In this document: positions 23,688 to 34,666 of the stretch, piece after piece
Layout: each line of letters opens with the position of its first letter
Numbering within the stretch: position 1 is the stretch's first letter
Origin: Chamaea fasciata
Taxonomy: Eukaryota > Chordata > Aves > Passeriformes > Sylviidae
Assembly (NCBI GenBank): GCA_029207755.1
Contig: JARCOQ010000016.1
Location: forward strand, 7,116,501 to 7,180,500
Reading direction: 5' to 3'
DNA length: 64,000 nt
Program-made: the position numbers and the translations under genes
Notes under the pieces: model-generated
The model's database searches: none
Told to the model about the DNA's origin: nothing
What the model saw: only the letters and a program-made list of their open reading frames with translations

Positions 23688-23935
23688 ATCCTCCTGTTTG
23701 TGTGCATGGATTCACTTCACTGAAGGGGAAACAGAATTGTCCTTAGGTGAGAGGTACAAAAGATCAAAAGTATCACTACTTCTGAGAATAAAAAAAAAGA
23801 AATTCCTGAGATGTTTCAAGGAATGTCATTTAATTGCCTCTGCAGTAAGGCTCTCCTAGCAGGTTTAAGGTGGTAAAAGCTGATGTATTCCTCCTTCACA
23901 GTGTGCCAGAATTCAGGACACTTTTGGGGAGGGGC

Positions 23936-24071
23936 CCTGCCAACTATTCAACATCTCTGGGCATCCTGTGCCAGGGCCTCACCACCCTCATCAGGAAAAG
24001 CTTCTTCCCTATATCCACCCTCTTTTAGTTTAAAACTACCCCCTCTTGTCCTATCACTGTGTGCCCTTGTC
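23936..24071 (-). mobile_element. CR1 LINE fragment, minus orientation
   Basis: The plus strand shows reverse-complement CR1 blocks: TGTGCCAGGGCCTCACCACC, AAGCTTCTTCCCTATATCCA, CCCTCTTTTAGTTTAAAAC and CTTGTCCTATCACTGTGTGC. It covers the part of CR1 upstream of its final 3' end. Edges are approximate. Confidence 0.85.
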
Positions 24072-25773
24072 AGTTGTTCAGGGTGGGAGGAGAAAAGATG
24101 CAATGAATAGCTTTGGCTTCACCTTTTTGTTAGATCCTACTCTGAGAGCGTGCATGGCTGTGACACTTTCTGGGAGAAAGTTTCCTTTGGGACACAAGCA
24201 GGTTTTTTTCCAAACTGCACACTCTATTTAAATTTCACTGCTGGTGTTACTCGTAGTGGAATTTCGCAGCAAATAACCACATATTAGTACCTATCCTAAT
24301 GGTGTTGGTAATATTTTGTAAAGGCTGCAGATAAAAACAGGAATAGGATGACAAGTTGCTTTTACATGAGTGGGCATGTAAAGTCAACAAATCCCTGTGT
24401 AATACAGAAATGTGAAGCAAATGGCCTGCACATACCCCAGGGGTTGTTGTTATAGTTTATGACTCTGTTTAAGGCAACTAACACATCTTCAGCAGAGTCA
24501 GGGGGACATGATGGTGTGCATTTAAAAATTCAAGTCCTAAAAGTCACTGTCATCCCCTCCTCGCTGAGTGCAGTGTGGGTGTACACTCATTTCAGCTTTT
24601 ATGCATTCTTTGTCACCAAAGCCTCAGCTTGGTGTTTTCAAGAGGTGTTTCTAGAACAGAAAGCCCCGTAGCAGAAAAATATGAAGTGGAGAATTGGAGA
24701 GGAGGCCAAAAGATCAAGAACGAGAGAAAAATGAGCAAGGAGGAGATTTAGGCTTTAAGGTGTTTGTCATTATTCTGCATTCTCCAAGAAGTTCTAGAAG
24801 AGACTTCACATTACACCCAGACAGATTCATTTCCAAATACACCAGCAGAGAAACGTGGAGTTACAGCTGCACTGTTATCCAAGGTCTTGACTGATGGGAT
24901 GATTTTGCCTGTTTCCCTGCACATCTTACCAAAACCAGCAGCTCTCTAAAGGTGACTGCATCGAAAGAAATTGCTACTCTGGGATGTCAAGTCTTCTGCT
25001 TGCCTTGCCTGCCTGTACTTCATCAGGCTTAAAAGCAAAGCACATTTAACTTTCTTTACACGAGCACAAACAGCACCTTAGAGAGGCACAAAGGACAGTG
25101 GCACCGTCAGGGTCTACAATTGCCTTTCACTTGTGGCATTGAGGAATTAAATTCTTAGTGCTCTTAGAGGATTTTTTACCTTTCTCTAAGTGAAGCACTT
25201 TTCAGAGAAAAGGCTCATTCCAGCCATCAATTCATTCAATTCACTTTCTTTAAGGAGAAAACTTCTATGCAGATATTATTACTGTCTTCATTAACTTCCT
25301 TCCAGTGAAACTGCTCTTCCCCGTGTAAGCTGCAGTTAGATGACAATTAACTCATGTCTTTTAAGGGTGGAATTATGTCTGACACAAAACAGGAAAGTTC
25401 GTTTTTTGTGTATAAAGGCAGTTCTGGGGTGTCCCTTTCAGCAGGATGGACATTTAGTCACTTAACTCCTGAGGAACTGAAAGACTTCACAAATGTACTT
25501 CATCCCCCTAGGCAAGGATGCTGAATGCCTCCAGGTACACGTGGGTTAATATCTGTGTTTTCCACTCAGATCAATTCATTATTGGATGTATTTGGTCATT
25601 ATGAACTCTTAGAGACTGAAGATCGTGGAAATTAAAATACATTAAGGACAAGCAACTGTCTCACGACTTGCTGTGGTTTTGACCACTCACAATACTTTGC
25701 AAATAGGCAAGGCTGGTGCAAATTTATTAGGCATTTGTTAAAGTAAAATTGTTAATATATTAATGGCAGCCTC

Positions 25774-25804
25774 AAAAAAAAAAAAAAGAAAAAAAAAAAG
25801 AAAA
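25774..25804. repeat. A-rich homopolymer tract
   Basis: A runs interrupted by single G; no CR1 or SINE body adjoins it. Confidence 0.85.
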
Positions 25805-26931
25805 GTAGCTGTAGCTAAGTAGGCTTTAAAAGATGAGAAAAATTAAAGTATCTAGGAATAATACATCAAATTTGGGGCCGATAATAGCATTAGATTAGGT
25901 TTTGCTTTGATGATAGCAGCTGACTTAATGTGCCATGTATATATTTTTCACTTTAAAACAAACACCACTTCATTTTTCTGTGAGCAGTTCCAGTGGCACA
26001 GAGCATCTCTCTGCAAATACCAGCCTGTCATACAACTTAAACCAGTTGCACGTAATTACTTTTCACATACACTGGATAATACTTTCATTAAGGTGGTGAT
26101 GATTATCATTACTGAACAATAAATTCAGAGACTGTCAACTCTGCAATGTATTAGCTGAGCAAGAATTACAAAAAAAAAATATTTGCAGATCTGTCTGCTG
26201 ACATCATGGAGTGGCACCTCTCAGCAGTAAGACGTGGAAAAGCCCAATAATCTTGGGTTTACCTGTATGTACCTTTCACAGGCTCCACATTAAGGTCAGT
26301 ACCTGAAAAAGAAGAATATTTGGTAGAATTAAATTATTCCCTTAAACTAAAATTCATCACCACTACCCTGCGATTAATTTATTTAATCAAACTTCTGCAC
26401 TGAGTAACTTCAGTTTGGAGGAACAGGCAGCACCAGGAATCATCTTCCAACAGTTCCAGTGTTCTCCCCAAGGGCTGTGTGGGTATGAAGGACTGTAGGG
26501 ACATCTCCCATCATGTCTTGGAGTGCTCAGTTTGAGGAGTCCTGGCACTGCCAGGGGCTGTGTGAGCATCACTGTCTGTCAGGGGCTGCTGTGGGTATCG
26601 CTGTGCTCAGCAGAGGGAAACAGCAGCCCCCCAGGGCAAACAAATCCCAGGATTATTTCCTCAAAGCTGTTTGACTTGTCTGGATCCCACCTTGCTGCTT
26701 TCCTCTCCGCACATCGTTTGTTTGACGCAGGTTTTAAACGTACGTGTCAGAAATTAATTTGTTCAGCCCTCTCCACGCCCCGGGTTGATTGTTGTTGTTT
26801 GGTTTGAGTTGGTGGAGGGGGAGGAAGACTGGGGTGGCACCTGGGGACCGTGGGATGCTGAGGGCAGAGTGGGTGGCAGCAGCACAGCCCCTGGGAGGTG
26901 GGAGAAGGACAGCAGGAAGAAAACATTGCTG

Positions 26932-26937
26932 CCAAGG
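26932..26937. repeat. Target-site duplication, left copy
   Basis: CCAAGG lies immediately before the LTR and is repeated exactly at 27243-27248. Confidence 0.75.
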
Positions 26938-27123
26938 TGTAGCCCTGGTTCTACACTTGAGGTGTTTTGGTTTTCTGAAATTCTTTTCCTAGGGAATTTT
27001 CTGTAAATGGGAGAAATGCTTTTGTAACTGTATTTGTGTTGTTCATTCTTTTTCTTAGGAGGGACTTCTTCTTGATGTCCCTCTGATCTGACCAATGTGA
27101 TTGAAGAGGTTTGTCTTCTTGTC

Positions 27124-27138
27124 ACCAATCAGATTGGT
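27124..27138. promoter_or_regulatory. Palindromic double CCAAT box in the LTR
   Basis: ACCAATC, one base, then its exact reverse complement GATTGGT puts two CCAAT (NF-Y type) cores head to head, about 15 bp upstream of a TATA-like TTTAAAAGG. A further CCAAT core lies about 30 bp upstream. This fits a retroviral U3 promoter. Activity is inferred, not shown. Confidence 0.5.
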
Positions 27139-27175
27139 CTGTGTAGAATAGTTTAAAAGGAAGAGACATCCCAAA

Positions 27176-27181
27176 AATAAA
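27176..27181 (+). terminator. LTR polyadenylation signal
   Basis: AATAAA lies about 60 bp before the LTR 3' edge, at the position expected of an R/U5 boundary signal. Confidence 0.6.
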
Positions 27182-27242
27182 GGAGTAATTTTCAGCCTTC
27201 TGAATCTCGGAGTCTGTGTCGTTGTAGTGTAAAACAGCATCA

Positions 27243-27248
27243 CCAAGG
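27243..27248. repeat. Target-site duplication, right copy
   Basis: CCAAGG lies immediately after the LTR, identical to 26932-26937. Confidence 0.75.
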
Positions 27249-29198
27249 AATGTACCTTTTAGCAAGGCTCATTTGGAAGGGGATTCTTCCCGGGAGAGGC
27301 ACTCGGGCTGATGAGATGAGAGGCACATTTTGGGATTTGACCAATATGTTTCATTACAAATTTGGACCACAAACCACAGAGGGTTTTGTAATGTATGTTT
27401 TTTTCATAAGCCGGGGGAAGTTGCTGCCATTATGGTAGCGCTGTAAAATCCATATCTTTGCTAGGAAAAAAGCAGATGCTTGCAACTAATATTGTGCTTT
27501 CATGGGCCTCAGCTGCTCACAGTATCTTCCAGGACAATCTTCCGCAGCTGTAAATTTCAATAAAACTTCAAAGATCACTGTCTAGGAGGAAAATCTGACT
27601 GTTGGATATTGTTTTTCCTATGATGATCACATATAAAGAACAAAATCATTTCATGCGCTACTACCCTTATTAATCATAGATTTGGAATTTGTGAAACAAA
27701 GGCAATGGAAGTGTCACTAGAAGGAAACCTTTTTTTGCTCTAAGTATGATTTACTTATCACAGCTTGCAGTGAAATTGATTTATGAGTTTGTTGCTTTCT
27801 GGGGACAAATGTACTTTGAGAAAGAAAATATGCGCTGTGAAAGAAGTGTTAATAGCATTACTCTTGGAAGGTGAATTTTATACTGTTTTTTAAAAATCAT
27901 CCTCAGTCGAGAGGTGGGTAAATATGAAGACTCGTCATCGTATTTTGAGGCTCACTTTTTGCATCTGCTGCATTTTCTAATCAGAACTAAAGATGCTATT
28001 AAGGACAAATCATGAATATAATCCTTTAATAACTAATGTACTTTTGTGGAAAACCATTTTTCTGTCAATCTTTGAACTACTCTGCCTACAAATGGAAATA
28101 TTTTAATATGCAGCCAAGATAAGACTATTTAAAAGTCTTGCAGTCATTCTTAAGAACAAATATGCAAAAGAAAACTATTGCTTTATGCTTAAAAAGTGAC
28201 AATTGTTCACAAATCCCTGGGAACAATTTATCTCCTGTGGCCCCTCACGTATCTCTGCTTTTATGGAAATAGATGCAAAATGCTTGTGATTTATCAAATA
28301 TAACAAAAGGTAATGTCTTATGTTTACCAATCAACTTTTATTAATCAAACCTGACTGAAGTAAAATATATCTGTCAGGTCTGCTGGCTCTGTACTACAAG
28401 AGATTGTTAATTTTCTTTCTATGCAGAAAAGGACAAATTCTGTCTTGCCTCATGATTCCAGTGGATTTTTATGTGATGTGAAAAGGTGCTAAGACATATA
28501 AGTTTGTAGCTTTAAGATACAGGTTTATGTGGAATCCTTTAAAAGCCTTTCATTTTGGCAGATTTACTTTTATCATGAAAACTGCTGTGTGATTCAGGAA
28601 GGAAAAAAAAAAAACAACCCCAAAACCACAGAACCTGGCACTCTGGGGATGCATTGTGGCTTTTGTGGTTGATTTGCATCAAGTCTACTTTGTTAACAGT
28701 ATTCAACTTGAGTTTAAAGAATTTGCTACATGGGAGCAAACGCGAAGCAGTTTTACATGAATTAGTGCTGCAGGGAGAGGCAGGAGCTGGCAGCCTGTGC
28801 CCAGGTGCCCAGAGCGGGGAGTGGAGCTGCTTTGTGCTTGGCCTTCCCCAAACAGCTTCCAAATGAACTTAAATCCATCCCAAACCTGCTGTCTACTGTT
28901 CCACACGTCGGTCAGTCTGGTGTGAGAGGAGGCATTTTTGGCTCTGGTGAAACTTTGCGAAGGCATCTTGCAATTAGAAGTGAGAAAACAGTCGAATTCT
29001 GCCAAAATTTGTGTGAAATCTATTTATCTGCTGCTTGTTAGCGCTACCTTTTATTTCTTAATACACACCTGTGGCTGTTTTGATGCGTTACACAAATCCC
29101 TTGTTTTACATGAAAGGACCAATCCTAGACATAGACAGACAAGGCAAATGTTTCTTGGGGTGAGCACAGCCATCGCTTGCTCAGCTTCTCTCTCTTTG

Positions 29199-29241
29199 CT
29201 TTTCTCTCTAAATTCCCTCTTCACTTTTCTCTCTAAATTCC
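29199..29241. repeat. 18-bp direct repeat
   Basis: CTTTTCTCTCTAAATTCC occurs at 29199-29216 and 29224-29241, separated by 7 bp (period 25 bp). Confidence 0.9.
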
Positions 29242-30349
29242 TGCCAGTCCAGTGGGGAAAGAGTGGAACAGATCAGCCTGCTTTCCATAGCAGGGCAAAG
29301 GGAAAGGATAAGGTGTGGAAATGATGGAGGAAATCTCTTCCTTCCATCACCTCTCAGGAGCGTCAAGGTCCTGGGAGTGTAGCCCTCACTTTTCTTCAGT
29401 TTCTTCCCCAAAAAGAAGTTCTTGTTGAGCTTCTCAGCCCAAACTCCCAGCAAACCCCCTGTGCTGCCACTGATCCATCCCAGACCTGTGTCCCCCCCTG
29501 GAACTCCCCTGCAGTCTCTGGAAAACTGAACATTGCCAGCATTTTGTTTCTGTTTGTTGTGGCTTATTTGGAGAATCAGGACCTAATGTGTCATTGAGAA
29601 ATAACACAGGAGAACAAATATCCAGCAATTTCAAGCTTGTATTTGCTTGGCTCCTTGAATTCTCAGAATTGAAGTCTAAAGGAGACCTTGTTTAGGAAAA
29701 GCACTTGAAAGCATTGCATCTAGGGGCTGTACAACTGCACTTTTTTCTACAACCTCAAAGCCTATTCACTTTATAAAATGGGGTTTCGCTAGATTTTACT
29801 CAATGATTTTTCAAGAAACTTGCACTTGCTGTTGTCATTCAGCAACCACGACCATTTGCAAGAATTTTAACGACTCTGCTGCTGCCTGCCAGCTGCCATG
29901 TGTTCCTTCCCTGCTCCCTGCGTAAAACCTCCTCGCTGCAAGAGGACTGCAATACTTTCATAGTAATCACTAGTTCAAATCACTGATTATTTTAAAACAT
30001 CAAATCTCATTTTTGGCAATCCATCATCAGTTTCCATGGGAACTGAAACTGGCCTCAGCAGCCACAAGAAGCAGAGTTTATTGGGATACTTACACATTTC
30101 AATGGCTGTTGTTAGACAGCTGCATTTTCTGTTTAGCAAACAGATATTGCTGCAACAACCTCATAATACACTTAAAAATTCTATATACATTTCATTTTAA
30201 TGCATTTATGTCTTTATTCATATTTTTCACAACTTAGCAGAAATATTGTGATGGAGTAGAGGGAAATGTCAGTAATTTCCATCATATGCAGTCAATATTG
30301 GATGTTTCCATGCAGTGTCTTTAGTGGTGCTTTAACTAGGACTGTGACA

Positions 30350-30350
<1 letters not shown>

Positions 30351-30384
<34 letters not shown>

Positions 30385-30411
30385 AAAAAAAAAGAAAAAG
30401 AAATATACCCT
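30351..30411. repeat. Poly-A / A-rich tract
   Basis: 32 consecutive A (30351-30382), then G-interrupted A runs. No retrotransposed body is recognised upstream on the plus strand. Confidence 0.9.
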
Positions 30412-33400
30412 GTCTGGAGGGGCTAAAAATAGGTGGAGGCTCCCACTTTTCAGGTGCAGCATTGTCCCTTGATAATCTAACCCCCAAAGTTTCTGCTTTC
30501 CAAAGTCTGAATTCCTCCAGACCTTTTGCCCCAGAATAACCATTTCCCCAAGCCGGCAGCTCATCTTTCTGCTCCAGAGCTCAAATTCTCCCAATTCCTG
30601 CTATTTCACCACCATTTTTAAACCCCATTGATCGAATCACCAAGGAGTAGCAGTTCTGCTGTAGATTTGTGTGGAATATTTCAGTATCAAAAGGAGTAAC
30701 TGGGCAACTACTTGAGTATAGAATTGATATGAATATGTATCAGCTTTTTTTTTTCTTTTCTTCCAACTGCTTTCGAGTGGAAATCGTTATTTTGGAGTTT
30801 GACATTATTTTGATTCAGAAGTGAGGCAGCCATTTAAGACAAATCTCAAATCTTGGAAAACCATTCTACTCACAGACCTTCTATCAAACAAACAACCCTC
30901 ATCTTCTCCCATCTTCTAACACTGATTTTAAATTATTTTATTATTAAGAATTTTTAATTTATTTTAGAAGAAGCAGTGAAAGTACCCTGAAGAAATCCTG
31001 TAAATGGGTCTTTATTGTATGTTGATTTAAATATTCCAACACAGGAAATAAACTAAAATGCAATTCATAATTTAATTAAAACAGGCAGTTGGCAAAATTT
31101 TCTTGTTTCAGAGAAATAAAGAGAAGTGTCTCTTTAATATTAGAATGCCTGATAGCTTCTAATCCATAGCTGTCAGTGCTAATTTCACTAAATAAAAGAC
31201 TTTATGGTGCTGAAAGGTTCACTAATCAAGATTCATAAAGGTACAATTCCAGTTGTCATCCTCTTGTCTCTTTGGGAAGCCACTTCTATACACGAAACAA
31301 TTCCTGAGTGGGAGAAAACACCAAGCATAAAGTAGAAAATCGTGTGTGTAAAACACACTTTGCTATTTCTCCTGAAACCTTGAAGGTGATGCTGGATGGA
31401 TAAAGGATCTGGACATCATGGCTGAATTTTTGAATTATTTAAGCAAAATTATTTCATCAGTAGGAAAATTTCTGATTGAGGATCAGCTTTTAGAGCTCTC
31501 TTTTCCTTGCTGGGAGGTTTCGGTCAGTGAATTGTGGGGTGTCTGAGTGCTGTCAGTTCCTCTGAAACCTGCTGCACCCCATGGGATATTCCCTTAATCT
31601 GCTCTAACACATCCTGTGACTGGTAGGAGTGGATTTTCAGCATTTCTGTAGTGAAATACTCATTTTCATCAAACGCAGCACATTTTTGTTCGTTCAGTAG
31701 GTTTGTTTGAGGCGGCATAGATGGATTGCTCTGCACCAAGAGCAAAGACAACACATCCCATTGGTGCACTTTGGTTTTTTTTGAACCTTGTGAGGGTGAA
31801 GAGCATCTGCACCATTCTTGAAAGAGTCAAACAGCGCCACAACAGATCCAAGCCGCCCAGCCAGCTGCCAGGTGATCTCCTAATAATTTAAACTTTTTAA
31901 TTTCCTAATACTTCATTTACACCTCTGAAATAGCATAATAATAAAACCTCCCTTTGTGTAACATCAAAGTACTTTCCACAGGGTTGCAGTTTTTAACTCC
32001 CATGCAGATCTTACTTAAAAAAAAAAAAAAATCCATTGGGTTGTTCCTCAGATGCAAATGTCGAATCTCTTTTTCTATTGCAAAAGGGATTTACCAGAAT
32101 TATGAAAAGAACTCTGAGCTTGTGCTTTATAAATGCTAATATAAAATCTAGTATTTTAATAAGTTTTTTAAATTTACATTTTTGAGTTCATTGAGGGAGC
32201 TTTGAAGGTGCACCCTCTCCCTATGACATTAACTTTCTGTTCCAACAGTTCCTATTCCTTTAATAGAGTCACACTTTAGAAGCTCTTTGTACTTTAATCT
32301 TTTAACCATTAGAGAGAGTCACAGAAGATCTGGTTGCCCCCTGATTTACATCAGAATTGTCCTGAGCCTTTTCAATATGTGCACGGCTCATCTTATTCTT
32401 TCCAAATCGAGCACCATGAATGACAAAAGGAAATTGTCCAGGGTTTAGGTTTTGGTTTGTTTGGGGTTGTTTTACCATGAGTTGTACCAGTGATGTGTTC
32501 GGTGGATTTACATAAATGCTCATTTGTGTGTTTGCACTCAAACTTTGGAATTTTGTATCTCCTGGGAGATTTTAAAATCAAGTGCTCGGGGTGCAGGTAA
32601 CCACCTCTTTTTCCTTTGGATCATTCTGTGTTACTGCGCACACTTATCTTTCTGAAAGCTGAAATAATGGCAAAGGTAATGAAATCTCATGCTTCAGGGC
32701 ATATGCTAATGCCGACAAATCTATTTCACGTTTTGTGAGGTTAATTAGTTAATATGTGTACAGCATTTAGAACATAATTAATTTTAAATTTACGCCAAGA
32801 ATTGCTCCAGACTGATCATTTGTGGAACTCAAGAGTTAATTTCTTCTGAATACACTGTGGGAATGAAGAACAGCATTAATTTTTTACGTCATCTGTGTTT
32901 GTTACTGACAGATCATTTGTCCCACAAGAGTAATATCTGCTACGTTTAGTTTGTTTAAAGAACAACTAATCCTGCTCAGTTGGATCATAAGATCACAGCT
33001 GCCTGATGAAGTCTGGGAAACACTTGGAAATTCAAATTTCATCCTCACACTGGGAAACCTCCCAGTGCACAACTAGGGCTGCTTTTCCTTGCAAGGGTGA
33101 TCTTCCACCCATCACGGGATCACAAGCGGCTTGAGATGGATGTTGCAAAAATTCCAGTGCCTGGAAAGGAGGATTTGCATCGGCAAAATGAGAAGTGAAG
33201 CTGGAATACATTTGTGTAGTAGAAGAGTGGATGTTCACAGACAGAATTTTGAATAGTTTTGGTAGACTGGGGGGAGGAAATCAAACCCAACCAGTCTTCC
33301 CTCTGTGCTCCTTCTGGAGAAAAAAGGGTTATTTTCAATGCACTGAGTAAATAAAAGCAAATAATAAAAAAAATACTTTCAAAAACTTGTTCAGGGATGA

Positions 33401-34642
33401 AAACCTTGACTGAATTTAGGGGAAGGGCTGGACTGCTTTCACTGATTAATTTTAGTTTTTCCTCCTCAGAAGGTGCACATAACTTATCTTTGTTACTCAA
33501 TCTGTGTCGATTTGCACTAGGAAAAAAGACATTAGTATAAGATTTTTACCCCATTTTATTTTTAATTAGTAAAATAGCTCAGAATGAGATTTGTAATTAC
33601 AAATTGGCATCAAGTTGAAGTATGTTGAAACAAGCATTTCTCTATGAAGCTTATTTTCACGGAGCCCAAAATGGTTGATACTCGCATTGCATGTTGTTCT
33701 TGTTTGTTTTATGATTTTTCCTGGAACTATGTTTGCTGTCATTTGCAAACAAGAGAGATCAGTCTGTTATTTACTGAGGCTGAGTAAATCACAGAGTATT
33801 ATCCATTTAGAAGACAGTACACAGAATAAGCAGATCAGGAAAATGTATTTCAATGCCAGCTTCATTAAGTCGATAATCATCTCAATATATTCCCTTACAA
33901 TTTCAACAATTAGTAGCCATAGTTTTCTTCTCGTGATTATCTTTAATCAGTGGCACAAAACAAAAAAGCTCAAAGAAGAATTCCATGGCAATTGGAAGCT
34001 TCCAGAAAAATGTTCTCAATGTGTGGAGTGTTGCAGCTAGCAGTCACAGGACCCGAATTCGGTGGTTGGTTCTGTATTCTGAGGAGAGGAATTCACTCCA
34101 GGTGCCACAACAGCAGCTCACCTCTGAGGAAACACCTTCATTTCTGTCAGAAACCATATATTCCTTCAAAAAACATCCTTGTTCCCAGATACCTCAACAG
34201 CAGGACATGGCCACGTGCAGAGAGTGCTGGGGCTGTGGTGGCCACATTGGGGTGGTGTTGAGATTTAGGGTTCTGTGACTGTCCCCTGGCAGGATTATGG
34301 GCAACTGCTCGGCTTTTGAAAAGCACTTGGTGTGTTCTTAGCTTTGCACACACAATAACTTGTGTGCTGGGGTTTCAATTTCAGTTTCTGCTGGTTTAGC
34401 CTAAGCTTCTTTAGAATTTTCAGGAATAGATTAGAATTAAAATAGAATAAATCAATAAATTTATTTACAGATTGTAGAAGTAAATAATGCCATGAGAAAT
34501 GGAAGAAATGGCCTCTCTAGGTGTTGCTCTGAAGCGGCAGACAGTGAGCAGAACCTGGAGCTGGCTCTGCCCTGTGCTTGTCTCCTCCCCAGCCCCTGCC
34601 CCTCCCTGGCCTCACCCAGCCTGTGGTCACAGGGTCACTTTA

Positions 34643-34666
34643 GGGACTGCCTGTACAGGCAGTCCC
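34643..34666. repeat. Perfect 24-bp palindrome
   Basis: Left arm GGGACTGCCTGT is followed directly by its exact reverse complement ACAGGCAGTCCC with no spacer. The flanking bases do not pair, so the palindrome ends sharply. Confidence 0.95.

Larger units (their letters stand above)
26938..27242 (+). mobile_element. Solo LTR of an endogenous retrovirus (class II / ERVK-like)
   Basis: This 305-bp element starts TGTAG and ends CATCA. It is flanked by perfect 6-bp direct repeats CCAAGG at 26932-26937 and 27243-27248, a length typical of class II (ERVK/alpha-beta-like) integration. Inside are CCAAT boxes, a TATA-like TTTAAAAGG near 27152, and a polyadenylation signal AATAAA at 27176-27181 about 60 bp before the 3' end, in the order expected for U3-R-U5. 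No internal retroviral genes or second LTR adjoin it, so it is a solo LTR left by LTR-LTR recombination. The subfamily cannot be named from sequence alone. Confidence 0.78.
21348..30000 (+). other. SDK1: SDK1 intron downstream of the Ig2 exon, first part
   Basis: This is the start of a long phase-2 intron opening with the consensus donor GTAAGT. It holds a cluster of inverted repeats at 23263-23687, a minus-strand CR1 fragment at about 23936-24071, an A-rich tract at 25774-25804 and a solo LTR at 26938-27242. A SOX/POU-motif-rich AT stretch lies near 28150-28230 and a 25-bp-period direct repeat at 29199-29241. No exon continuing Ig2 was found. Confidence 0.8.

Noticed and set aside
30351..30411. 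Poly-A tail of a processed pseudogene or SINE
   Set aside because: No recognisable gene or SINE body upstream and no flanking duplication noticed; treated as a simple repeat.
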